DNA of 26,556 nt from CAYNJF01 sp964351745 (GTDB lineage: Bacteria > Pseudomonadota > Gammaproteobacteria > Berkiellales > Berkiellaceae), in NCBI GenBank assembly GCA_964351745.1, contig CAYGPI010000032.1, forward strand, positions 1 through 26,556, written 5' to 3'. Positions 1-6,656 of the stretch are shown piece by piece. Numbering within the stretch: the first letter of the stretch is position 1; each line of letters begins with the position of its first letter. Made by a program: the position numbers and the translations under genes. The notes beneath the pieces were generated by a model. It was not told the DNA's origin. It worked only from the letters and a program-made list of their open reading frames with translations, and made no database searches.

Positions 1-759
1 GCATTAGCCCAGTGGATGTTAGATTTGCATACGCTTGAGCATGGTTACGAAGAGGCTATCGTACCTTTGTTAGTTGAGCAAAAAGCTTTATATGCATCTG
101 GTCAGCTACCAAAATTTGAAAGTGATCTCTTTCATATTAAAGGTGAGCGAACACTTAGTTTAATTCCAACAGCAGAAGTGCCATTAACAAATCTTGTTTA
201 CGATCAAATGATAGAGGAAAAAGATCTACCTCTTAAATTTGTAAGTCACACTCCTTGTTTTAGAAGTGAAGCTGGCTCACATGGTAAAGATACACGAGGG
301 ATGATAAGACAGCACCAGTTTGAAAAGGTAGAAATGGTTCAAATTGTACATCCAGAGAAGTCTTATGAAGCACTTGATGAAATAACCTTGCACGCTCAAA
401 CTATCTTACAAAAGTTAAACCTGGCCTACAGAGTGGTTAGTTTGTGTACTGGCGACTTAGGTTTTTGTGCGACAAAAACTTTTGATTTGGATGTTTGGTT
501 ACCCGGCCAAAATACATATAGAGAAATTTCCTCTTGCTCTAATACTGAAGATTTCCAAGCCAGACGTTTAAAGGCAAGATTCAAAAACTCAGCGACTGGT
601 AAAACTGAACTAGTTCATACGCTAAATGGATCTGGGTTAGCTGTTGGCCGTACTTTAATCGCTGTGCTTGAAAATTACCAGCAAGCCAATGGGGATATTC
701 GGGTTCCAGATGTTTTAGTATCTTATATGCAAGGCCAGGAACTTATTAAAGCACCTTAG
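1..759 (+). CDS. serS: Seryl-tRNA synthetase, C-terminal part (5' end outside window)
   Basis: The frame is open from base 1 (reads ALAQW before the first Met at base 16), so this is the C-terminal 252 residues of a protein of usual length near 430; the N-terminal coiled-coil arm lies upstream of the window. SerRS charges tRNA-Ser with serine in the cytoplasm. The class II synthetase core is clear: motif 2 appears as FRSEAGSHGKDTRG followed by QHQFEKVEM, and motif 3 as the stretch NGSGLAVGRTLIAVLENYQ near the C-terminus. The SSCSNTEDFQARR block, typical of bacterial SerRS, is also present. A tRNA-Ser gene lies about 1.3 kb downstream, but that is probably coincidence. A hairpin just after the stop may end transcription. 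Identification is secure. Confidence 0.97.
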   Translation, partial: ALAQWMLDLHTLEHGYEEAIVPLLVEQKALYASGQLPKFESDLFHIKGERTLSLIPTAEVPLTNLVYDQMIEEKDLPLKFVSHTPCFRSEAGSHGKDTRGMIRQHQFEKVEMVQIVHPEKSYEALDEITLHAQTILQKLNLAYRVVSLCTGDLGFCATKTFDLDVWLPGQNTYREISSCSNTEDFQARRLKARFKNSATGKTELVHTLNGSGLAVGRTLIAVLENYQQANGDIRVPDVLVSYMQGQELIKAP

Positions 760-773
760 CTATTTAAAAATAG

Positions 774-796
774 GCTGAGTATCTATGATGCTCAGC
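774..796 (+). terminator. Probable weak terminator hairpin after serS
   Basis: GCTGAG-T-ATC, loop TAT, GAT-G-CTCAGC forms a 10-base-pair stem with one G-T wobble, starting 15 bases after the serS stop. The following bases (TTGTCT) are only moderately T-rich, so termination efficiency is uncertain. Confidence 0.45.
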
Positions 797-1073
797 TTGT
801 CTAGCAGAAGATTTTCTTTCATTCATGAATAAAAATTTTATGTGATTTGATATTTTTTGTGGCCATTTTATTTATTATCTAGGCGTCCAAAATATTTGTA
901 AATGGTTGAAAATTCATTGGATGATTTTTTGCAAGTATTATTTGATTTGATTTTTTTTGAGCTTACCTAGTGAGCTGTTTAAAAGGCCAGGTTGCGTTGG
1001 TAGATCAAAGGCGATAAAGTCGCTCTATAAGTTTAAGAATAATAATAAAAAGCGCAAAGTGCTAGCTCCGTAT
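797..1073. other. AT-rich non-coding stretch, nothing recognised
   Basis: Between the serS hairpin and the hairpin at 1074 there is no convincing open reading frame, no tRNA, and no similarity I recognise to tmRNA, 6S, 4.5S or RNase P RNA. The section from about 960 to 1073 is less AT-rich than 830-960 and runs into a strong hairpin, so a small RNA gene is possible but not shown. Confidence 0.4.
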
Positions 1074-1101
1074 GACTGCTTTTCTTAGCTGAAAAGCAGT
1101 C
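1074..1101. other. Strong 11-bp hairpin, possible end of a small RNA
   Basis: GACTGCTTTTC, loop TTAGCT, GAAAAGCAGTC is a perfect 11-base-pair stem with a six-base loop. On the plus strand it is followed by ATCTTTT, which could serve as a short U-tract. No annotated plus-strand gene ends here other than serS, more than 300 bases upstream. It may terminate an unrecognised small RNA or serve as a second serS terminator. Confidence 0.4.
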
Positions 1102-1125
1102 ATCTTTTAAAAAATCAACCCAAAG

Positions 1126-1151
1126 AAAAGCCGGCTATTGCCGGCTTTTTT
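1126..1151 (-). terminator. Rho-independent terminator of yccA (bidirectional shape)
   Basis: AAAAGCCGGC, loop TATT, GCCGGCTTTT is a perfect 10-base-pair GC-rich stem. It has an A-run on one side and a T-run on the other, so it can act on both strands. It sits 27 bases beyond the stop codon of the minus-strand yccA gene. Confidence 0.85.
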
Positions 1152-1177
1152 GATCGAAATGAGGGATAACCTTTAAA

Positions 1178-1852
1178 TTAATCACGCCCACTAAAAGCTG
1201 TTAGTAAATGTAATAAAGATATAAACAGATTGTAGATAGCTAGATAAAGACTGACAGTGGCTAGGACGTAGTTGGTTTGCCCACCATGAATAATTTGGCT
1301 TGTTTCCCACAAGATGATTGCACATGCAAACAACATGAAGCCACAAGACATGGCTAGATGGAAAGCAGGTATTTGGATAAATAGTCCAGCAAAAACACCT
1401 AACATGAGTACAACGCTGGCTCCTAAAATAAAGCCGGTTAAGTAGTTAAAGTCTTTTCTGGTTGTAATGGCATAGCCAGATAATGCTAAGAAAATAAAGC
1501 CAGTGCCACCTAGAGCAGTCATCACAATTTCACTGCCATTTGAGAAGCCACCAATGACCGCATTAAGCACAGGCCCTAGTGTGAATCCCATGAAGCCTGT
1601 AAAGGCAAATACTAGGAGTAAGCCCATAGGGCTATTGCGAAGCCAATGTATGGCAAACAATAGGCCAAACGCAGGAATAAGAGCCATAGCACCAAGAGGT
1701 GGTGTATTCATGACCATCGCCACGCCAGCCATGGCTGCACTGAAAATAAGTGATAGCGACAATAAGATATACGTATTGCGAATGACCGAGTTAGAAGCTA
1801 GAACAGATTCTGAGCTTGCTCTCATGACGGGAGAATCATAGATCTTTGGCAT
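1178..1852 (-). CDS. yccA: YccA/Bax-inhibitor-1 family inner-membrane protein
   Basis: A 224-residue very hydrophobic protein with about seven predicted membrane segments. It matches E. coli YccA (about 219 residues) along its length: the N-terminal block RNTYILLSLSLIFSA and the C-terminal block ILWETSQIIHGG followed by TNYVLATVSLYLAIYNLF and the terminal RD. In E. coli YccA binds and modulates the FtsH membrane protease; other members of the BI-1/TMBIM superfamily are calcium-leak channels. The YccA-type sequence (ETS, no Asp in the last helix) argues for the FtsH-linked branch. The start is supported by a strong ribosome binding site (GGAGG, 7 bases upstream). A perfect 11-bp inverted repeat lies in its upstream region. 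It appears monocistronic. Confidence 0.88.
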   Translation of the reverse strand: MPKIYDSPVMRASSESVLASNSVIRNTYILLSLSLIFSAAMAGVAMVMNTPPLGAMALIPAFGLLFAIHWLRNSPMGLLLVFAFTGFMGFTLGPVLNAVIGGFSNGSEIVMTALGGTGFIFLALSGYAITTRKDFNYLTGFILGASVVLMLGVFAGLFIQIPAFHLAMSCGFMLFACAIILWETSQIIHGGQTNYVLATVSLYLAIYNLFISLLHLLTAFSGRD

Positions 1853-1894
1853 TTAGTGCCTCCATAGTCAGTTAGTTAATAATTCAAGTATAGC

Positions 1895-1922
1895 TTATTT
1901 TAGGTCAAAAAACCTAAAATAA
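1895..1922 (-). promoter_or_regulatory. Perfect 11-bp inverted repeat upstream of yccA
   Basis: TTATTTTAGGT, loop CAAAAA (plus strand), ACCTAAAATAA: both 11-base arms match exactly. It begins 43 bases before the yccA ATG. It could be an operator for a dimeric repressor or a hairpin in the 5' untranslated region. A TATACT sequence just downstream on the minus strand may be the -10 element, but the matching -35 is poor. Confidence 0.5.
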
Positions 1923-1987
1923 TCTGGAAATTACCAGCAATATTATCTTTTACATCAATATGTTATACATATATTTATTAAAAAAGT

Positions 1988-2016
1988 TTGCATTATCGTA
2001 CTGCGTTGGGTAAAAT
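1988..2016 (+). promoter_or_regulatory. Sigma-70 promoter of tRNA-Ser
   Basis: TTGCAT (1988-1993), a 17-base spacer, and TAAAAT (2011-2016), placed 27 bases before the mature 5' end of the tRNA. Confidence 0.75.
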
Positions 2017-2022
2017 TCCGCA

Positions 2023-2038
2023 AGTCTTAATTAAGACT
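2023..2038 (+). repeat. 16-base perfect palindrome in the tRNA-Ser leader
   Basis: AGTCTTAATTAAGACT is fully self-complementary and lies between the promoter -10 element and the tRNA start, around or just after the expected transcription start. It may be a protein-binding site or a leader hairpin; function unknown. Confidence 0.6.
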
Positions 2039-2043
2039 AGTGC

Positions 2044-2133
2044 GGAGAGATGGCAGAGTGGTCGAATGCGGCGGTCTTGAAAACCGTTGAGGGGTTAAAC
2101 CCTCCCAGGGTTCGAATCCCTGTCTCTCCGCCA
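2044..2133 (+). tRNA. tRNA-Ser (anticodon TGA)
   Basis: Cloverleaf of 90 bases with encoded CCA. Acceptor stem GGAGAGA pairs with TCTCTCC, discriminator G. The anticodon stem CGGT/ACCG encloses the loop CTTGAAA with anticodon TGA at 2078-2080. A long variable arm (TTGAGGGGTTAAACCCTC) as expected of a class II tRNA, and a T-loop TTCGAAT. Confidence 0.97.
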
Positions 2134-2139
2134 TTATTC

Positions 2140-2189
2140 AAAAAAGCAGTAAAAATGATATCTAAGGGTATGTTTTTATTGCTTTTTTT
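2140..2189 (+). terminator. Terminator of tRNA-Ser
   Basis: AAAAAAGCAGTAAAAA (2140-2155) pairs with TTTTTATTGCTTTTTT (2173-2188) across a 17-base loop, with one G-T wobble. It starts 7 bases after the tRNA and ends in a run of seven T. Confidence 0.7.
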
Positions 2190-2281
2190 CATTGTAGCCT
2201 CAGCTGTTCAAAACAATCTACCTCATTAAATACAATATGGGGCCGTATTAACTAAATACAAGTCACACTGCGGTAAGTCCC

Positions 2282-3190
2282 ATGAGATCAAATAAAGTCT
2301 TAGTCGTAGCGTATGATCAATCTTGGCCTACAGCTTTTAAAAATGAAGCTAAGATAATTCAAGAAGCTTTAGGCAGAAACTGCCTAGCCATCCACCATAT
2401 TGGATCAACATCAATTCCAGGGTTAGCAGCGAAACCTATTATAGACATTATGCCAGTTGTTGAAGATCTTGAATTGGTTTCTCAATCTGTGAGTCTAATG
2501 GCTTCAAAGGGATATGATTCTCGCGCAGAAGCTGGCATGTTGTTTAGGCACTACTTCCAAAAAACTCAAAAAAATATCGCTTGTAACGTTCATGTCTATC
2601 AAACCGGTGATGATGAGATAGCTAGGTATTTAAGTTTTAGAGATTGGATGCGTACACATCAATCCGATCGAGTAGCTTATGGAGACTTGAAATTTAGCTT
2701 AGCTAATCAATACCCCAATGATATTGTTGCCTACTGCTTAGGTAAAGATAGCTTTGTTGCTGAAATAGACGCCAAAACAAAATTTAATGGTGCAAGAACA
2801 GTTCACGCCTTAACAGATAGGGAATGGGCGTTTATCAAGCAAAATAGACAAGCTTTTTTTGGAAAAAATGACCACATTCCCAATGATCCACAACATATAC
2901 ATTTAGCCTATTATCGTGGAAGCCAAGTGATTGGCTATGCTCATATTGAATTAAAGTCTCAGCCTGTCTTGCAAATGATTTTCGTGGATAAGCTTAAACA
3001 ATCACAAGGAGAGGGCTCTCAATTACTAGCTATTTGTGAGCGATGGTTGAAGCAAAATCATTGGAAACATTTGTCACTGGAAGCACCTAGAGCAACTAGG
3101 TTGTTTTTTGAGAAGCAAGGATATCACATTGATCCTTCACAGAGCGACAAAGTTGATATTCATAAAGTATTTTTGAATAAAGTGCTTTAA
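2282..3190 (+). CDS. GrpB-family nucleotidyltransferase-like domain fused to a GNAT acetyltransferase
   Basis: A 302-residue two-domain cytoplasmic protein. Residues 1-165 match the GrpB (UPF0157) family, whose fold belongs to the nucleotidyltransferase superfamily: the signature HHIGSTSIPGLAAKPIID is at 38-55, and a later NVHVYQ plus SFRDWMRTH block is also typical. Residues about 175-302 look like a GNAT N-acetyltransferase: a central beta-strand/helix pair (GYAHIELK; VDKLKQSQGEGSQLLAICERWL, with a pyrophosphate-binding-like Q-G-E-G-S) and the C-terminal RATRLFFEKQGY, typical of the GNAT motif where acetyl-CoA binding ends. Substrates are unknown for both halves. It stands alone, after the tRNA-Ser terminator and convergent with the protease gene. 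The Shine-Dalgarno sequence is weak (GGTAAG). Confidence 0.82.
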   Translation: MRSNKVLVVAYDQSWPTAFKNEAKIIQEALGRNCLAIHHIGSTSIPGLAAKPIIDIMPVVEDLELVSQSVSLMASKGYDSRAEAGMLFRHYFQKTQKNIACNVHVYQTGDDEIARYLSFRDWMRTHQSDRVAYGDLKFSLANQYPNDIVAYCLGKDSFVAEIDAKTKFNGARTVHALTDREWAFIKQNRQAFFGKNDHIPNDPQHIHLAYYRGSQVIGYAHIELKSQPVLQMIFVDKLKQSQGEGSQLLAICERWLKQNHWKHLSLEAPRATRLFFEKQGYHIDPSQSDKVDIHKVFLNKVL

Positions 3191-3205
3191 TGCCGTCTAT
3201 GAATA

Positions 3206-4189
3206 TTAATCTTTGTAAGGCTTAAATTGCACTAAAAAATCATCCACATCGATAATGACTTTGTGTTTCAAGAAAAACCCTCTACCTAATAATCCCACCT
3301 GAAATCTATTGCAATGGGTGCTTCCATAAGTGATGTAAGGCGAATTAATGGCGTAACTCTTGTTAAATTGAATTTTGCCGTAAAGTTGAGCAAAATAAGT
3401 TTTTGAAGCATGACCAGAGTAATCATTGACCAGCAATTGCTCTTTTCCTGTAAACTGCTCCATTTGAGGTATATCGCAAGCATTCACAAAAAAGTAAGGG
3501 TAAGCACCTGTGTCAATCACAAAATTTTGGGCCACTTCCTTTTTAAGCTTATCAAATTTTAAGGTAAGCTCAACCAGTGGTACAGTGGATTTTTTTGATA
3601 TGCGCATGACATTGGGCTCATCAATGGTGAGACTGTCTTTAGAGACTTGAATGATTTCTGATTGATAATCGATTAACATTTTTAAGCCATAAAAGGCATT
3701 GAGACCAATGATACCATCGATGCCTCGGCCATCAATTTTTTGAAAAGTATGATATTCAGGATTGCCTTCACTTGCAGCAGAAACCCCGAGCTGCTCAAAG
3801 GTGACAGGGCCAATGGTCATGGTTTGAACCAGATAAACATCTCTTTGAGTCTGAAGTGTTTGTGAAGGTGTAAGTCCGGTATGCTCAATCGAGTCCACCT
3901 TTTTTAATTTGGCTTTTTTAGCAACTTGCTTTGAAATTAAGTTGCCAGAAAATCCCGTATCAAACATAAAGTAAAATGGGCCCTCGCCATTGATCTTGAC
4001 TGTTAAAATAGGGGCTTGCACCGTGACATTACCCAGTGGCGCACTCATGATGCCTTTATCTTTGATGGTAATATTTTTAGGAATTGGGATTGTTTTGAAA
4101 ACGGGGTGGTATCGAAGCTCTTCTGATTGAGAGAAGGCAGCGTTAGAAGCTGTGAGCAATAGCAGGCTGATCAGAAAAGTAGCTTTCAT
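3206..4189 (-). CDS. Secreted retropepsin-type aspartyl protease with two DTG motifs
   Basis: A 327-residue protein with a cleavable-looking signal peptide (residues 1-20, MKATFLISLLLLTASNAAFS), so probably periplasmic or exported. It carries two copies of an aspartyl-protease half: FMFDTGFSGNLIS with catalytic Asp77, followed by DGIIGLNAFYGLKMLIDY, and FVIDTGAYPYFF with Asp226, followed by GLLGRGFFLKHKVIIDV. Bacterial members of this family often have one half and work as homodimers; here both halves are in one chain, as in pepsin, although each half is retropepsin-like. Target unknown. It lies 90 bases downstream of the transporter gene on the same strand, with no visible terminator between, so cotranscription is possible. 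No convincing ribosome binding site. Confidence 0.8.
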   Translation of the reverse strand: MKATFLISLLLLTASNAAFSQSEELRYHPVFKTIPIPKNITIKDKGIMSAPLGNVTVQAPILTVKINGEGPFYFMFDTGFSGNLISKQVAKKAKLKKVDSIEHTGLTPSQTLQTQRDVYLVQTMTIGPVTFEQLGVSAASEGNPEYHTFQKIDGRGIDGIIGLNAFYGLKMLIDYQSEIIQVSKDSLTIDEPNVMRISKKSTVPLVELTLKFDKLKKEVAQNFVIDTGAYPYFFVNACDIPQMEQFTGKEQLLVNDYSGHASKTYFAQLYGKIQFNKSYAINSPYITYGSTHCNRFQVGLLGRGFFLKHKVIIDVDDFLVQFKPYKD

Positions 4190-4279
4190 CCGTTTTCAAA
4201 CTTATTAAGTCATGGACATTAAGCTAAGTCTAGTTAAAATCTCGCTTGATTGTCATAGGCGACATGGATTCTTTCAATG

Positions 4280-5662
4280 TTAAGCCATCACTCGAGACAT
4301 CATGCGCTTGTTTGACCAAAAGGGAAGTAATACAGCAAAAACTAAGACAGAGCATATAATCATCGTGACGTAGTAACCTTGCCAACCATAAATATCAATA
4401 CTTAATCCAACGGGGTAACAAGCACAAGTTGCTCCTAAATAACCAAGCGTGCCAGCAAAGCCGTTAGCAGAGCTTGCGGCTCTTTTATCAACACACTCAG
4501 TGGCAGCAAGGCCGATAATCATTTGAGGGGCAAATAAGAAGAATCCTAAGATGGCAAAAAACAACAAGTCAAACCAAAATATATTGTTTGGTGCGACCCA
4601 AAGGCCGACGACAGCAATGGTCATGCCTATGCCAGATAAGATAATGATGGGCACTCTATGGCCTTTAAAATATCTATCAGAGATAGCGCCAGCAAGTAAC
4701 ATCCCGCCAATCCCTGCAATCTCAAACCAAAATAAGCCACTGGCAGCTAGTTTGTCGCTAAGCATTCTTTCTTTCATGAGGTACAAAACCCCCCAGTCGC
4801 ACACAGCAGTGCGGACAAAGTAGACGAAAAAATTAACAATGGCAAAGGCCCATACGGTTTTACTATTTAAGACATGTTTAAACATAATCTCTCGGATAGA
4901 AAGAGAAGGGGCTTGGCTGGGTTTTTTATGAGAAGTGGTTACTTTTGCTTTGTCTCCAAGAGGAGGCAAGCCAAGGCTTTGTGGAATATCCCTTAGCCCG
5001 ATCATTAAAATAAAACCCATAAAAATACTGATGGTTGCTGGGACTAACACTGCGACTCGCCAGCCTAGTGGGACTGCAATAAAAACTGCAAGGATGGGAA
5101 TAATCGCACTCCCTACATTTTGAGAGGTTAGGGTGAAGCTATAAGCTTGGCCTCGCTCCGTTCGCTCAAACCAATAAGTAAAGCATTTGCAACAAGCAGG
5201 CCAGCCCCAAGCTTGGAAGAACCCATTAAGCGCCCAGAAAAAAGCGAGCGCCCAGAATGAAGATGAAAAGGCAAAAAGAATATTACATAGGCCAGTTAAA
5301 ATAAGGCCTATGGCCATAAAATATCTTGGGTTAGATCGATCTGAAACTGCGCCATTATAAAATTTACTAATGCCGTATGTGATATACAAGCATGATCCTA
5401 TCAAGCCAAGATCAGCATTGGTAAAGCCGAGATCAATCGCCAAATAGGGCATGACGTACGTAAAGGATTTTCTGGTCAGATAGTAAACGGCGTATCCCAA
5501 AAATAGAAAGACACATATGCGTTTGCGCCAATAAGAATAAAGTTGTTCAACTTTATTTGTATCGGTATTAAAAGGTATAAATGGCGCTGGCTGTAAGCAA
5601 CTTAGTATTTTAGAAATCACTAGCAAATCAATCTTGGGAGGAAGATATATTTTAAGGAACAC
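4280..5662 (-). CDS. MFS organophosphate:phosphate antiporter, UhpC-like
   Basis: A 460-residue major facilitator with about 12 membrane helices, of the GlpT/UhpT/UhpC subfamily. It aligns closely with E. coli UhpC: YWRKRICVF...YAVYYLTRKSF, ITYGISKF...SDRSNPRYFMAIGL, LNGFFQAWGWPACCK, and near the C-terminus LFAPQMIIGLAATECVDKRAA. In E. coli UhpC is a glucose-6-phosphate sensor, but homologues in Chlamydia and similar intracellular bacteria act as true hexose-phosphate carriers. No uhpA or uhpB gene is nearby, so transport is the more likely role. The furthest start is a GTG at 5662 without a ribosome binding site. Similarity to the family starts only around residue 40, so the true start may be further in. 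Confidence 0.85.
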   Translation of the reverse strand: MFLKIYLPPKIDLLVISKILSCLQPAPFIPFNTDTNKVEQLYSYWRKRICVFLFLGYAVYYLTRKSFTYVMPYLAIDLGFTNADLGLIGSCLYITYGISKFYNGAVSDRSNPRYFMAIGLILTGLCNILFAFSSSFWALAFFWALNGFFQAWGWPACCKCFTYWFERTERGQAYSFTLTSQNVGSAIIPILAVFIAVPLGWRVAVLVPATISIFMGFILMIGLRDIPQSLGLPPLGDKAKVTTSHKKPSQAPSLSIREIMFKHVLNSKTVWAFAIVNFFVYFVRTAVCDWGVLYLMKERMLSDKLAASGLFWFEIAGIGGMLLAGAISDRYFKGHRVPIIILSGIGMTIAVVGLWVAPNNIFWFDLLFFAILGFFLFAPQMIIGLAATECVDKRAASSANGFAGTLGYLGATCACYPVGLSIDIYGWQGYYVTMIICSVLVFAVLLPFWSNKRMMSRVMA

Positions 5663-5949
5663 TTAGCTGTAAAGCAAATTAAATTACTTTCTTTGGTGTA
5701 TCAGGGTGGGCATTTTAGCAAAGATTGTAGTATTCCTAAGCTTGTTCGGTGTTAGAAACAAAAAAGATTGTTAACTAACATTTTTTGATTGTGAAACTGG
5801 GATATTTACAGATGTTTTAACTCTTTTATTTCTTGGGTTTTAACTTCGGTTAGCTATGAAAATACTGATCGCATATATGTCTAGCATTACTGACTTGACT
5901 GAGTTATTCTGAAATTACTCCATTTGTAAATGACATGAGAGGCTAACCC

Positions 5950-6618
5950 TTGATAACTGTACTCCTAGTCGATGATCACGATTTAGTTCGAGCAGGCGTT
6001 AAAAGCTTACTAGCTGACCTGAACGATATTAAAGTGATAGGTGAAGCTGCTACTGGCGAAGAAGCAGTGCGTATTGCACGTGAAAAGCATCCAAATGTTG
6101 TACTTATGGACGTTAGAATGCCAGGCATAGGTGGCCTAGAAGCTACCCGCAAGCTTTTAAGAGCAGATCCAGATGTGAAAGTTATCGCTTTAACCGTTTG
6201 CGGTGAAGAGCCTTTTCCTTCAAAGTTACTTCAAGCTGGCGCTGCAGGTTATTTAACAAAAGGCTCAGGCATTGATGAAATGGTTCAAGCCATTCATGCT
6301 GTTCATGCTGGCAAGCGTTATATTAGCCCTGAAGTGGCTCAGCAGTTAGCGCTTAAGCACCTATCTGATGATAAAGCCTCTCCTTTTGATGCACTTTCAG
6401 AGCGTGAACTGCAAGTTATGTTAATGATAACAAGTGGTCAGAAAGTTCAAGAAATCTCTGATAAATTATGTTTGAGCCCAAAGACCGTGAATAGTTATCG
6501 ATATCGTTTGTTTGATAAACTTAACGTTCATAGTGATGTTGAGCTGACTCATTTGGCGATTAGACACGGTATCTTAGATACAGAGACATTAGATCCTGAA
6601 GTTGCTTTTTCTGAATAA
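5950..6618 (+). CDS. uvrY: Response regulator of the GacA/UvrY/LetA family
   Basis: A 222-residue two-domain regulator. The receiver domain (1-120) has the acidic pair Asp8-Asp9, phospho-acceptor Asp54 (VVLMDVRMPG), Thr82 and Lys104. The C-terminal LuxR-type helix-turn-helix (about 148-208) reads LSERELQVMLMITSGQKV...LSPKTVNSYRYRLFDKLNVHSDVELTHLAIRHG, nearly the same as E. coli UvrY. With a BarA/GacS/LetS sensor kinase (not in this window) it normally activates CsrB/RsmY-type small RNAs; in Legionella LetA drives the switch to the transmissive phase. The start is TTG at 5950, chosen by GAGAGG seven bases upstream and by family alignment. It lies 38 bases before uvrC, the usual gammaproteobacterial arrangement. 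Confidence 0.95.
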   Translation: MITVLLVDDHDLVRAGVKSLLADLNDIKVIGEAATGEEAVRIAREKHPNVVLMDVRMPGIGGLEATRKLLRADPDVKVIALTVCGEEPFPSKLLQAGAAGYLTKGSGIDEMVQAIHAVHAGKRYISPEVAQQLALKHLSDDKASPFDALSERELQVMLMITSGQKVQEISDKLCLSPKTVNSYRYRLFDKLNVHSDVELTHLAIRHGILDTETLDPEVAFSE

Positions 6619-6656
6619 AGATTGAGCACAAAATCTACTAGTGTCATAATGGCGTC

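Noticed and set aside
1178..1852. Missing conserved Asp in the last helix of the BI-1 family protein as a sign of lost function
   Set aside because: E. coli YccA also lacks it and has the same ETS and SLY-x-x-x-YN pattern, so this is normal for the YccA branch.
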